From Pagrus major (lineage: Eukaryota > Chordata > Actinopteri > Spariformes > Sparidae), in the NCBI RefSeq assembly GCF_040436345.1, contig NC_133224.1:13601703-13665702 (forward strand): a stretch of DNA of 64,000 nucleotides, given 5' to 3'. Of this stretch, positions 12,561 to 26,319 are shown piece after piece. How positions within the stretch are numbered: the stretch's first letter is position 1; each line of letters opens with the position of its first letter. Below the pieces are notes generated by a model. It saw only the letters and a list, made by a program, of their open reading frames with translations, ran no database searches and was not told the origin of the DNA. Both the position numbers and the translations under genes were made by a program.

Positions 12561-15439
12561 TGGTTCTGGCAGCCAGGCAGAAAGTCCTCTATGGTACGGA
12601 TGAGCCTCCAGGCCTTAACATCACTTAAAGTGGTAGGGTTAGTACAAAGGTCCGTCACCGACTCACTTATTCACTAATAAATTCCACAAAGGCCATTTGG
12701 ACTGAGAGGATTACACGTTTCTTATGTTACCAGTCACTGTTGTTTGTACAGGTGACCTACAATGTTCAAAGACCAGCAGCACAGTCAGTTATCCAGCTGA
12801 TGAGAGTCAAGACTGCACCTGGCCACATTTACATTTAGTTGGCCCCCAACGGGTTTCTCACTCAGAGGTGTTCCTCATGAATACATTTCTGATGCTCACA
12901 GTATCTGTTGCAAACAAAGTGTAATGCAGGAGAGCCAGAGACGTGTATGTGTGTGTGCTGGCACTGGATGTGATGGAGTGCATGGCAGACACACTGTGGG
13001 ATTAAATGCCTCTGTGTGTATACAATTAGGGCTCTGCAACATGATCCTGCATCCATCCACCTACAACCCCCCCACCCAGTTTCTATATGGGCCCACAGCC
13101 AGCAGAGATGCCTTTAACACTGACCTCTTATTTAGCACACATTCTAGTATCAACAGTGCTAAGCCTGTTTTCAGCCCTGCAAACAGGCCGGCAAGTTGTC
13201 AGTGCTGAATGATTTTCCAGAAGATGGAAGCCACAAATGAAGGTTGGTCTCAGGTGTTTCTTGGTCAACTGAGGCTGAAAACAACAGATTCTAAGACAAC
13301 GTGGACCAGGACAGATTGGACATTATCATATATTGAGAAACTGGCCTGGTGGCAAGCTGTCATCACTGCAGCAGCAGCTTACTTGTAAATCCATGTACAG
13401 TAGGCGTTGTCTCAGCTGTGAACAGAGGTTCCCATAGAACCAGATATGTGTTGAAAATATCTAAAGCTAGTTTACGGCTAACGCACAGTCAAGTAATGTG
13501 GCTGTTTGGGGTGAATAAACATAAATGGGCATGAATTTACTCCGCTGGCTCAGGCCCAAACCTTCATGGATGACGTAATGTTTGAAATATTTGTTCAGGT
13601 TACGTTGAGTCTCACTGGCCATCAGTTTTCCTCACTCTCTCCCAAAAGATACAGCGACAGGCGACCAAATGAAACACACCATCACCTTCAGAAGACTTGT
13701 GGATTTCTCTGGTTTGATGGAAACATTTGGGATAATACACAAGTACACAACTCAACAAAATATATAACAAGAGATGTCTTCAGTTAGTTACTCCACAAAG
13801 CTGTTTCATCTCCAGTGTAGAAGGAGACAATCTGTATGCTAAGCTAACCTAAACACTCTAAACACTGTATGTAATAGACATGAGATTGATATGAACTGAC
13901 TCATCTAACTCTCAGGAAGAGACAAACAGACGTATTCAAAGAATTGTTGAACTATTTTAAAGTGTTTGAAATAATCATGAGAGCTTTTCTAAGAACCAAA
14001 TCTGACGTGAAAGTATTCTCGACAACTTTATTTCCTGTACATCACAGGTTCATACAGAGCCGACCAAAACTGGATCCCATACCTGGAAGAACTCACCTGG
14101 AGCTGTGTGGCTGCTTGTCTTCTGGGCCACACACTGAAAAGGTTCAAGGATTGAGGGACTAAACAGTAAATGTAAAGAGAACCAGACAGTTCAAACCTCC
14201 GTTGTCTTTGTATGTGTTTTTTATCCAAACGTGTGTGGTTTTACTTAAAGTAACAAAGGCTTCCATGTTGTATTCAGAAGAATTTTATTTACAGTAAGCT
14301 CCATGTTCCTGTGCTTCGTTCTGTAGGTCATGTCACACCAACAAGTAGAAAACATTTAGAGTCGTCTGCAAAAGAATTTCACATTTATTACATTTTCAAA
14401 ATGCACAAACACATTTAAAATCAGCACGTGATGAAACATCTCATGTGGAGCCAACGCTGTACAGTTCACTTGCAAAGACTCCAAAGTTAAAAACCTAAAC
14501 TAGGGCAGCGTCTGAGCATTAATTTGTGTTTGGACAAAATGTTCAATGTTTCATTTCTCTCTCTCATCTGTACCCACCTGTCCCTGCTGTGCATTCACCG
14601 TTTCATTCCATATAAAAGTCCCTTTATAACTTTCTCACTTTTTCTCTTCAAGACAAATCTACCTTCTTCTACCTTCATACAATTTCAGCTTGTCCTGGAA
14701 GTTCATAGCAGGTGAGGGTCAGGCTTCAAACCCTCAGCCTGTTGACGTGTCCTTTGGCTCTGAATCAGTCCCACATTCACTCATTGATGCATAAGAACAT
14801 CAGGCCTTCCTTCAGACCTGTGGAAAAGATATTTACACTTATACAGAATTATTTATTTAAACAACAAGCTGTACTTTAAAAAAAAAGACAGTTATTCTCC
14901 ATGCACGTTCACAAACTGCTGCAACGTGACTGGCAAAGTGTCACAATCTGAGATAATGGAGGAGCTGCCTGAGTTAATGATTGTTCAAAGAACTTCACTT
15001 CTTCAGTCACACCTACTATTAAAATGTGATTAAAGGACCATTGGTTCTGGAAGACTACCATATCACATTGAATTGGTAAATATATTCTTAAAGTGCCAGC
15101 AAATATGTGGATGCTATTTTTGTCTGTATTGCACATCCCAGTTATACACAACAGACAGACAATTTGGGATTTGATTGGTATGTTTAAAGGGTCCATTCAC
15201 CCAAATCAGAAAAAACATATTTCCTCTTAATTAGTCTTCTCTGGTCATACAGCCAGTTTTGGTTTTATGTTTCTGGGTGTTGAGATATCTATCTCTGAGG
15301 TTTATGCCTCCTGTCCAAATACCATGAAGGTTGAATTTTATTTGTTCTGCTCGCAGGATGAAAACTGAGGTTTAAAAAACTACAGAGCCTGTCAGGGGTC
15401 ACGTGGTAGGAGAACATATTGGCATAAAATCTGTGCTCA

Positions 15440-15735
15440 CAGAATACCAGGGAAACTAACTGATGAACTGTGCAAACAGACAGAATTTGTCTGGCAGAAC
15501 ATGCTCTCTCTACGGCCAGTCTTTGGTTTGTCTGTTCTGGGCTACTGTAGAAACACAGCAGGCAACATGGTGGACTTTGTAGAGACAGACTGTCTCCCTC
15601 TGAAGATGTAAAAGACTCATTCTGAGTTAGAGAAAACACTACGATTCTTAGTTTCAGGTGATTATGTACCAATGAAAACAAATGTGCGATTATTACATTC
15701 CATTTCTGCTGATAGATCTCTATAAAAAGTACAAT
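15440..15735. repeat. Same interspersed repeat in copy 2
   Basis: Paralogue of 2477-2770. It lies inside a 204-codon minus-strand open frame that I do not regard as a gene. Confidence 0.45.
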
Positions 15736-16554
15736 TTGTAATTTCATCTGCTGGAGGGCCCCGACCAAAGAGAGTACAGAGAAGTGAGGGGAGAAGAAAA
15801 GAGTGAACCAGAGTCTCTGCTGATTCAAACTGACCCTTAAACTGAGAGTTTGCTGATCATAACATGCTGATAAAGTGCAATCAGAGCAGTGATGGAGCAG
15901 CACTTCAACCTAAAACAGCAACCACAGCTTAGCATTTTCTATATTACAACATGTCAACCGCTCAGAAGGCAGAAATTGTTTTTATCATTGAAAACTAATA
16001 CAACAACACAACCTGCATGATATTTAGATATAATACAGTACAATACCTGAATACAAGAACACATGTTAATAATACTTTAATTCACTATAGTTTGGGGTTT
16101 TTTTGTTTGTTTTTTACAAATGTGGGATTCTTTTATAAGATTCTATGATAATGATAATGAATGATAACATTCTAGTCTCCTCGCATAAAGAAAAGTAAAA
16201 ACACATTTCCAAAAGTTGATTCAAAATGAAAGAAGGATGGACTGGCCAGCAGATCCACAGTCTGTGAACTCTTTTAAGTACAAAACAATAAGTCAGTGTC
16301 AGAATAATTACTTTGAAACAGTGATATACAGAAATACATGAGGCTGCAGGTCACACAGCTGAGTTATCCCAGAGGTCCCTCTTTGTCCTTCCTGCTACAG
16401 CAGATAGCATGTGATGCTTTGAGAGCTGCCTGGAAGCTAAAATCACATTCTTTATATTCCAGGGAGAAGGGAGAAGACCACTTTACATTTTTGTGAGAAT
16501 AGTGAATAAACTGTATCTCAACATGAACTGCCTTCAGGTGGTTTTTACAGGAAA

Positions 16555-16763
16555 ATGCAAAAGATTTGTAGGCAACAGGTCATGTTGAAAAATGAAGTGA
16601 ATATTCTGTCACATATGCAGGACAAGTGCCTGAAGAGAGACCTCCAGGATGTCTACCATTGTATACATTCAACACACTACATTCAAAATTGTTATCAAAG
16701 TGACTCGAGGCAAATAGTGATTTGTGATTCTGGGCTATATAAATAAAACTGACTTGACTTGAC
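16555..16763 (+). repeat. LINE 3' tail remnant, copy 2
   Basis: Paralogue of 3585-3795, with the same TATAAATAAAAC and TGACT tail. Confidence 0.4.
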
Positions 16764-18440
16764 CTTTATGTTAATGAATACATACAATGATATTTCCAGG
16801 CACATTAAAGATGGTGGTAAATGCTTTTACAGAAGCTCTGAGAGGCAAGTAGGAACAAATATGGTGATCCATTTTCAAAGTGATCTCATTTTCTTCTTCT
16901 GACTCAGGGACAGGTGAATAAAAGGTTTGATCAGGATAATCTTTCCATTTTCTTTAATTATTTTATTTCATCTATGAAACAGGTGAAAATAAATGTTTGC
17001 CAGGATCATTTTTCTAAGTTACTTTTTTCATCTGTGAAAATGTTGTTTTTCATCAGATGGGGATTTTGTTGTAATACTCAAATCAACCACATACGTCATA
17101 CTGGTTTCTATATCTATGAGTAAATGTGGAAACTGTACATGTCCACGTATGTCTCACATCTACTTTTCTTATGTATAGTCACCAGAGATAGCACCAATTA
17201 AAATACATTTCAGTATTGTTTTATAACTCACTAACACACAATATATGAACCTTGTGTTTCAAGTGCACTGAGGCTCAGAACATTAATGCTTTCAGCTCTG
17301 TTTATAGCATGCAGCGCTGAAATGAGTATTGCAAAAACAAACACTTACAAAAATGATCCTGACAAAAAAAATACAAATATTTCACCTGCTAAAACTCATT
17401 TTGTCCCTCATTTTTAACAGATGAAAACAAATTAAGGAATGTAGAAAGATTATCCTGGCAAAAGCTTTTTTCACCTGTTCACCATAGTACAGATTAGATT
17501 TTTTTCTCCTCACTTGCCTCTCAGAGCTTCCATTTGACTTTTGTACATTTTAAAGCAAAAGATGTGACACTGCATAAAATCCACCAGAAGTGATGGTGAG
17601 GAAATGTTAAGCTGTGTAGATATTTGCCTAAATACAGTCATCAAATCTATTATTCATTAATGTGTTGTAAAATGAAATAAAAGTACAAAATCAAAAGTTA
17701 TGTAATCTGATGTTAAGTTAAAAAATAAAGAGTTTTGAGACTTTAACCCTCATCAGTTTAGGGGGAGATCAATTACTGCGATAGTAAAGTCAATGCAATA
17801 TAGATCTACAAGTTAACAAATGAAGTGACTCTTTCACATTTTTACAATGTGATGTTATAAAACAAGGCAAGAACTACACACTTCACTATAAACATATTTT
17901 ACAAGTGGATGAGCCCTCTGATACAACAGCCCTGATCCATCACCTCCAGCCAATAACATAACACGATGAAGAGACCAAAACCCAGAGCAGTCCAACATCC
18001 ACACAGGGTTCAGTCCTGTTGGGAACCAAGAAGAAACAGACACTAAATTATTATGAACACACCATAAACAACTAAAACCCAAATTATGATTCACCAGATT
18101 TACTTTAAACAGAGTGAGCTGTGTTTCTGCGTACCAAGAAACCTTGTGTTCTGAGTTCATACAGTATACAGTGCAGAGACCTTTGATCAACTGCTTCACT
18201 TCTTTGACTCATTTCCAAGAAGATCCTGAGACAACTAGACTAGATGAGAGTCCTGTGGAGGTTCTTCAATGAGAGAAATATTCAGCGAACATTTAAGCAT
18301 TATTCACTCTGCAATCTGAGATTCAAAAATGATAGCTGGACTGAGCTCATGTGTGGGCTTCCTGGTTTATACCAGGAAGCACAGTTAGTTGCTGTTTTTT
18401 CTCTCTAAGGACAGAGAGAACTGTTGCAACAGTAAGCATT

Positions 18441-18926
18441 TATTGATATATCCACGGACGTAATTTGGGGGGGGGGGGGGGGGGGGACACAGGGGGGAGA
18501 CACAGGGGACATGTCCCCTGCACTTTTTCAAAAGGCCGTTTTGGTCCCCTGCAGTTTTAATCGTCCAAAAACAATGTTACGCTATATTAAACAGAGACTC
18601 GACAAGCACTAGGACCAAGCGGAAAACGGCCGCTCAAGCTGCAGCCTGTTCCCCTTAGTTTAGACCGCCCACAAGCTCCTCGATTGGCTCTGCCGTTTCT
18701 TGTGTGATTGGCCGTCCCCGCTGTCACTCCATCTTGCTTGCACAGCGGTCTGCTAGTTGCCCAGGAGTCCTTATTAATCTGCCACGGTAAATTTGGCGTT
18801 TGTTCTGCCTGGGTCACGTCAGCTAGAAGGATTGTAATATCAGAGGTTTCATTTACATTAACTTTTGAATCGGTGTCCATGCGCGTGCGTGCGTGTGTGT
18901 GTGTATGTGTGTTTGGTAATTAGGCG
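18441..18926. mobile_element. Poly-G-led block, copy 2
   Basis: Paralogue of 8480-8965 with a longer G run. The inverted CCAAT motifs and CpG-rich block are retained. Confidence 0.35.
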
Positions 18927-19233
18927 CAGCTGTAGAGCCTCAACAATGCAAAGATTTTAAAAAAGCTTATATTTAATGCCAAAGAGATGCACTTATTTTC
19001 ATGTATTATTTTTATGTTGAAAGGCAACAACTGATTTAAAAAAACACCAACAATGAAAGATTTAGGGAAAAATACAATAAAACCTCGGATTACAAATGTG
19101 ATTTTATACATCCAGACTCATGATAATTGTCAAACTAAGTTTTTTCCTCCTATAACCGTATCATCAAAATTGATGATTGTTGCACCCCAAATTGTCCCAT
19201 TGTTCATGTCATGCATCAATATATTTTTGTCAG

Positions 19234-19785
19234 GTGACGGATGATAGAGATGCAGAAGGAGATACAGGAGGAGAGGCTGGAGGAGATGGAGGAGAAGAGG
19301 CTGGAAGAGGTAGAGGAGGAGAGGCTGGAGGAGATGGAGGAGAAGAGGCTGGAAGAGGTAGAGGAGGAGAGGCTGGAGGAGATGGAGGAGAAGAGGCTGG
19401 AAGAGGTAGAGGAGGAGAAGCTGGAGGAGGTAGAGGAGGAGAAGCTGGAGGAGATGTAGGAGGAGAAGAGGCTGGAGGAGGGAGAGGAGGAGAAGCTGGA
19501 GGAGATGTAGGAGGAGAAGAGGCTGGAGGAGGGAGAGGAGGAGAAGCTGGAGGAGATGTAGAAGGAGAAGAGGCTGGAGGAGGGAGAGGAGGAGAAGCTG
19601 GAGGAGATGTAGGAGGAGAAGAGGCTGGAGGAGGGAGAGGAGGAGAAGCTGGAGGAGATGTAGGAGGAGAAGAGGCTGGAGGAGGGAGAGGAGGAGAAGC
19701 TGGAGGAGATATAGGAGGGGAGGCTGGAGGAGGGAGAGGAGGAGAAGCTGGAGGAGATATAGGAGGGGAGGCTGGAGGCTCACAG
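19234..19785 (+). repeat. GA-rich minisatellite, expanded, copy 2
   Basis: Same borders as 9272-9499 but 552 bp long, an expansion of 324 bp (108 codons, in frame). The Gly/Glu frame reads three GGDGGEEAGRGRGGEA units, one short unit, five GGDVGGEEAGGGRGGEA-type units and two GGDIGGEA-type units, so unit types are clustered as in unequal exchange. Confidence 0.7.
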
Positions 19786-21419
19786 GTGAGGTTGAAAGAA
19801 TAAACATATGTTAGTCATGGGTTGATGCCTTGGGCAGGAAGAAACTCTGCCAGGAGTTTATCTCTGCCAATGATCAAAGACAACATGTGTTTGGAAGCTT
19901 TGGATGAGTTGATTATGTTGACCCTTCTGTGGTCTTTGGGTCAAATTGACCCTTGTTCACTTTTCATTTACATCAAAAATAGGATTTTCTTCCTGCGTAA
20001 AGATGACAGTGGTTCTCTGTTACACTCATTTCAAATAAAATTGATTACTTGACTACTTGCACTGAATTATGGACATTTTATTAAATTTCTCCCCACCTGT
20101 GATATTCCTATAATATTGTCAGTGAGATTAAATGTCTAAACCTCACACATGAGGTGCTGTGTGAAGCTGAAATGATGAAAATATAACATGACTTGAATTA
20201 TGTTCAGTAGCCTGAGTTATTTCTAACACAAGTGGAATATAGCTCAGAAAATACACAACACCACAGTGTAGATATACTCTGTACAATCAATGCATTTCAT
20301 TTTTACTAATGTAAAAGTACTAGCATCAAAATATACTTTAAATATCAAAAGTAAAAGTACTCTTTATGCAGAATGGCATATTTCAGAACAAATCTACATT
20401 GATGCATTGATGTGTGATCACTTTGGAATAACAACTTTATCTAATTAATCTGCAGGGTAACCTGTGAATTTCTCCTCAGGGATAAATACATTTTGATCTT
20501 AATCTACAATATTACAGCATCATTGATTTGTTGATCACAAGCTGTCAAATAAAGGTAGTTCAGTAAAAAGTCAGTAATCTGCCTCTGAACTGTGGAGGAG
20601 TAGAAGTATAAAGTAGCAGTAAATACACATATTCAAGTACCTCAAATGTGTACTTCACTACTGTACTTGAGTAAATGTACTTACTGTAGCTTTCACTGAA
20701 CCACTGATATCTAATCCCAGTTTGTCCTGCTGAGAGTCTGAAAGCTAAATCTTACAATCCTACAGAGACCTTTAGAAAGGGACATCTGCACCAGACTCCA
20801 TTCAACAATATGCCAATTTTAAATTATCTGGCTGATTGCTGACAAACCTGCAAACCTCCTACTGCACCATGATTGAGCCTTAATGAATAAATGAAACAGT
20901 GAGTCTTATCAGCACTACAGGCACTTTCACCTTTTCTGGAAAAGAAGTGTCCTTTTGCAGTCCTTTGCAGCTCTCTGCTGATGATTGTCTGTGTAGGTCA
21001 GGACAAGATCAAATCACGTTTTAAAATAAAGTATAAATTAAAGTTTTTCAATTTTCAAAAAAAATGTTTTTAAAACACAAACATCCCAAATATTTAGAAT
21101 AAAAGAAAACAAGCTGATTTTTTTCATCAATCAGACCAAAGAAGCAGCTTTTGGTTTCCTTATTCAATGATGGTCACATCAACCTCAGTCCCATTAGATT
21201 CATTAACACTAATTGAAAATATTGCCAGTATTATCAATAACTGCTAGCTTAAGTCTAATGTTGAAATAGATGAGAAAGAACAGGGTTTGACAGATTTATA
21301 AATCTCACTGTTTTCTGGACTAAAGTCCTCTTGTCAGTGACAGAAGGTGTGAAGAAGGTTCAGGTGTAATAAGTCTCCAGTAAATCCTTTTTTCGTGGAA
21401 AAAGTGAACTTTTCTGAAA

Positions 21420-21671
21420 ATGTCGGACCGTAGGAAGGCTCGGTTCTGTCTCAGTGTTGATCCGGACCAAATGATGCACCTGGAGACAAACCATGGCAAC
21501 CGTGGAACGTTCAGGTTCCCCTGCCCAGCAGCCCACAGCTCACCTGGAGAACATAGATCCAACCAGAATGGTGAAGTCCCGACAAAGGAGGCCAGAGATC
21601 AGGCCGATATGAACCTATGGAGAAGTTCACATAAAGAAACATGTCAGGTGTCCGATAAGAGGCCCTTATAA
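21420..21671 (+). other. Small open reading frame of unknown status, copy 2
   Basis: Paralogue of 11143-11394 with the same length and three replacement differences. A 9-bp tandem duplication (CTTATAACG) just after the stop in copy 1 is absent here. Confidence 0.2.
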
Positions 21672-22489
21672 CGTGATGAAGCATCCCCAGGCCTACAGAC
21701 GTTAGAACATGAGCTGGCCTCTGTGAGCCTCTACATGTTGGACTTTCTAGCCTTTCATTTATAATATTTATGCATACAAACAATATTCATATATTTAATA
21801 AGTCATATTATTATTTCTGGGAGGCTCCTCTCCTGCTGAACTTTTTCTGTGTGTTCATTCTTGCCCATTATATCGCTACTATAGCGCCATCAGGTGGGCT
21901 CAACAGAGAACTGCATGTAAAGGAATAGTTGGGCTGCAGTTCAGTTTAAGTGGAACAAGCCAGAGAGCAAACATTACTGCAGCCTGTACCATACACATCA
22001 TTTATTATTGTTCTCTATCTACTACGGGTCTGTTATATTGAAGTTCATGTGAGGCTTTGGGCCCCTGGCTGACCTTATTGTTGGCCCCCAACCCACCCAG
22101 CACACCCCAACAATCAGCTGATTGCTGCTGATGAAGCAGATCCTGAGGACACTCAGGTGAAGGATTAGGGACAGAGGTACAAATGAACCTTTAGTCTGTG
22201 TCAATACTATGATTGGATACTATGAAATGAAAAGAATACTATGAAAAGAATTTCCCCTTGCGGGATTACAATAGTAAATTAAATTAAATAAAAAAATGAT
22301 TATATGAACAAATATGCTGAATATTTGTTATGGTTTCATATAGTGGGGATGTGTTTATTTACGCTCAGAAAATTCGATGAAAACTAACTTATTGATCCAG
22401 ATGCATTGGTATGATGAATATGAGGTGAGGCTTTTACCTGCTGCAACAGGAAACGTGCCACTTGACAATAAATGGAGATTCAAAAAGGT

Positions 22490-22900
22490 TGAATATTTTT
22501 AAAAGTCACCCAGCCTCCTGCACCTCTGCAACCTGCCTGCACTCTACTGTGGATCCTCTGTGTTATATCCTCCTGAGCCTCCACTTCTACCTCAGCCCAC
22601 ACCACTGTGAGTCTCCACCTTCTCTTACCTACCCAGCCACCAGCGTTTCCACCTGCCAGAGCCCGAGTCTCTCCACGCCAGCCCAGCCACCTGCTGTGCC
22701 ACCTGCCTGAGCCCGAGCCAGAGCATCTTCCACTACCTGCCTACTCAGCTTCAACAATAAATTCATTTAACTATCTCCCTGCTTGGTGTCAGCTTTTGGG
22801 TCAGATTAAAAATATCTGGTTCAAACCACAAGAGTATCTTAAAAAAATCCCCCTTCATATCGCTGCTGTAGCTGCTGAAAAGACAGAGATCTCCTAACTT
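22490..22900 (+). mobile_element. LTR-like retroelement tail, copy 2
   Basis: Paralogue of 12170-12560. Copy 2 carries about 55 extra bases (about 22800-22853, after 'agcttttggg') relative to copy 1, an indel inside the presumed U5 end. Confidence 0.35.
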
Positions 22901-25261
22901 CATTATCTCCTTGTCTACCCAAGCCTCAAACCCTGGTTCTGGCAGCCAGGCAGAAAGTCCTCTATGGTACGGATGAGCCTCCAGGCCTTAACAGTACTTA
23001 ACCTACCTGACTGCACCTGGCCACATTTACATTTAGTTGGCCCCCAACGAGTTTCTCACTCAGAGGTGTTCCTCATGAATACATTTCTGATGCTCACAGT
23101 ATCTGTTGCAAACAAAGTGTAATGCAGGAGAGCCAGAGACGTGTATGTGTGTGTGATGGCACTGTGATGGAGTGCGTGGCAGACACACTGTGGGATTAAA
23201 TGCCTCTGTGTGTATACAATTTGGGCTCTGCAACATGATCCTGCATCCATCCACCTACAACCCCCAAACCCAGTTTCTATATGGGCCCATAGCCAGCAGA
23301 GATGCCTTTAACACTGACCTCTTATTTAGCACACATTCTAGCATCAACAGTGCTAAGCCTGTTTTCAGCCCTGCAAACAGGCCGGCAAGTTGTCAGTGCT
23401 GAATGATTTTCCAGAAGATGGAAGCCACAAATGAAGGTTGGTCTCAGGTGTTTCTTGGTCAACTGAGGCTGAAAACAACAGATTCTAAGACAACGTGGAC
23501 CAGGACAGATTGGACATATCATATATTGAGAAACTGTAAAATGAAAATAGAAAATATCTAAAGCTAGTTTACGGCTAATGCACAGTCAAGTAATGTGGCT
23601 GTTTGGGGTGAATAAACATAAATGGGCATGAATTTGCTCCGCTGGCTCAGGCCCAAACCTTCATGGATGACGTAATGTTTGAAATATTTGTTCAGGTGAT
23701 GTTGAGTCTCACTGGCCATCAGTTTTCCTCACTCTCTCCCAAAAGTTACAGCGACAGGCAACCAAATGAAACACACCATCACCTTCAGAAGACTTGTGGA
23801 TTTCTCTGGTCTGGAAGAACTCACCTGGAGCTGTGTGGCTGCTTGTCTTCAAATGGGCCACACACTGAAAAGGTTCAAGGATTGAGGGACTAAAGAGTAA
23901 ATGTAAAGAGAACCAGACAGTTCAAATCTCTGTTGTCTTTGTATGTGTTTTTTAACCAAACGTGTGTGGTTTTACTTTAAAAACGGTACTTATATCTCAG
24001 AAAGGACATGAAATTCAAAGCAGTGTTTTTGTAAAGCCTGGAGTGGAAGTATAACATGAAAGAGTGAAAGTAACAAAGGCTTCCATGTTGTATTCAGAAG
24101 AATTTTATTTACAGTAAGCTCCATGTTCCTGTGCTTCGTTCTGTAGGTCATGTCACACCAACAAGTAGAAAACATTTAGAGTCGTCTGCAAAAGAATTTC
24201 ACATTTATTACATTTTCAAAATGCACAAACACATTTAAAATCAGCACGTGATGAAACATCTCATGTGGAGCCAACGCTGTACAGTTCACTTGCAAAGACT
24301 CCAAAGTTAAAAACCTAAACTAGGGCAGCGTCTGAGCATTAATTTGTGTTTGGACAAAATGTTCAATGTTTCATTTCTCTCTCTCATCTGTACCCACCTG
24401 TCCCTGCATTCACCGTTTCATTCCATATAAAAGTCCCTTTATTCCAAAAGTCACAAACTTTCTCACTTTTTCTCTTCAAGACAAATCTACCTTCTTCTAC
24501 CTTCATACAATTTCAGTTTGTCCTGGAAGTTCATAGCAGGTGAAGGTCAGGCTTCAAACCCTCAGCCTGTTCACGTGTCCTTTGGCTCTGAATCAGTCCC
24601 ACATTCACTCATTGATGCATAAGAACATCAGGCCTTCCTTCAGACCTGTGGAAAAGATATTTACACTTATACAGAATTATTTATTTAAACAACAAGCTGT
24701 ACTTTTAAAAAAAGACATATTCTCCATGCACGTTCACAAACTGCTGCAATGTGACTTGCAAAGTGTCACAATCTGAGATAATGGAGGAGCTGCCTGAGTT
24801 AATGATTGTTCAAAGAACTTCACTTCTTCAGTCACACCTACAATTAAAATGTGATTAAAGGACCATTGGTTCTGGAAGACTACCATATCACATTGAATTG
24901 GTAAAGATATTCTTAAAGTGCCAGCAAATATGTGGATGTTATTTTTGTCTGTATTGCACATCCCAGTTATACACAACAGACAGACAATTTGGGATTTGAT
25001 TGGTATGTTTAAAGGGTCCATTCACCCAAATCAGAAAAAACATATTTCCTCTTAATTAGTCTTCTCTGGTCATACAGCCAGTTTTGGTTTTATGTTTCTG
25101 GGTGTTGAGATATCTATCTCTGAGGTTTATGCCTCCTGTCCAAATACCATGAAGGTTGAATTTTATTTGTTCTGCTCGCAGGATGAAAACTGAGGTTTAA
25201 AAAACTACAGAGCCTGTCAGGGGTCACGTGGTAGGAGAACATACTTGCATAAAATCTGTGC

Positions 25262-25560
25262 TCACAGAATACCAGGGAAACTAACTGATGAACTGTGCAA
25301 ACAGACAGAATTTGTCTGGCAGAACATGCTCTCTCTACGGCCAGTCTTTGGTTTGTCTGTTCTGGGCTACTGTAGAAACACAGCAGGCAACATGGTGGAC
25401 TTTGTAGAGACAGACTGTCTCCCTCTGAAGATGTAAAAGACTCATTCTGAGTTAGAGAAAACACTACGATTCTTAGTTTCAGGTGATTATGTACCAATGA
25501 AAACAAATGTGCGATTATTACATTCCATTTCTGCTGATAGATCTCTATAAAAGTACAATT
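25262..25560. repeat. Same interspersed repeat in copy 3
   Basis: Paralogue of 2477-2770 and 15440-15735, carried along by the segmental duplication rather than by independent insertion. Confidence 0.45.
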
Positions 25561-26319
25561 TGTAATTTCATCTGCTGGAGGGCCCCAACCAAAGAGAGTA
25601 CAGAGAAGTGAGGGGAAAAGAAAAGAGTGAACCAGAGTCTCTGCTGATTCAAACTGACCCTTAAACTGTTTGCCGATCATAATATGCTGATAAAGTGCAA
25701 TCAGAGCAGTGATGGAGCAGCACTTCAACCTAAAACAGCAACCACAGCTTAGCATAGATTTTTACCATTGAAAACTAAAACAACAACACAACCTGCATGA
25801 TATTTAGATATAATACAATACAATACCTGAATACAAGAACACATGTTAAGAATATGTCAATTCACTATAGTTTGGGGTTTTTTTGTTTGTTTTTTACAAA
25901 TGTTTCTATGATAATGATAATGAATGATAACATTCTAGTCTCCTCGCATAAAGAAAAGTAAAAACACATTTCCAAAAGTTGATTCAAAATGAAAGAAGGG
26001 TGGACTGCCCAGCAGATCCACAGTCTGTGAACTCTTTTAAGTACAAAACAATAAGTCAATGTCAGAATAATTACTTTGAAACAGTGATATACAGAAATAC
26101 ATCAGGCTGCAGGTCACACAGCTGAGTTATCTCAGAGGTCCCTCTTTGTCCTTCCTGCTACAGCAGGTAGCGTGTGATGCTTTGAGAGCTGCCTGGAAGC
26201 TAAAATCACATTCTTTATATTCCAGGGAGAAGGGAGAAGACCACTTTACATTTTTGTGAGAATAGTGAATAAACTGGATCTCAACATGAACTGCCTTCAC
26301 GTGGTTATTACAGGAAAAT

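Larger units (their letters stand above)
14..12734. repeat. Segmental duplication copy 1 (complete unit)
   Basis: Sequence from about base 14 recurs nearly base for base from 12735 (offset 12721 near the start) and, from base 90, again from 23009. This copy has both parts of the unit: a left module (14-8383) ending in a minus-strand TRIM gene, and a right module (8436-12734) with the poly-G block, GA-rich minisatellite and LTR-like tail. A palindrome at 8384-8435 separates them. Copy 1 lacks about 345 bp that copies 2 and 3 share (15040-15375 in copy 2), and also the short segment at about 17670-17765. Homology fades at bases 1-13, so the left edge of the duplication lies essentially at the window edge. 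Confidence 0.95.
12735..23008. repeat. Segmental duplication copy 2 (TRIM gene deleted)
   Basis: This copy matches copy 1 from base 14 to about 5218. At 18351-18360 it jumps to sequence equivalent to copy 1 base 8398, inside the palindrome. About 3.2 kb is therefore missing, including the whole TRIM gene. The right module (18358-23008) follows copy 1 8399 to about 12620, with a longer minisatellite. The junction to copy 3 is near 23009, where the match to copy 1 base 90 begins. Confidence 0.95.

Noticed and set aside
15289-15903. 204-codon minus-strand ORF in copy 2 (213 codons in copy 3 at 25114-25755)
   Set aside because: It lies over interspersed repeats, has no domain, is broken in copy 1 and has no splice or promoter context. 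Chance open frame in repeat DNA.
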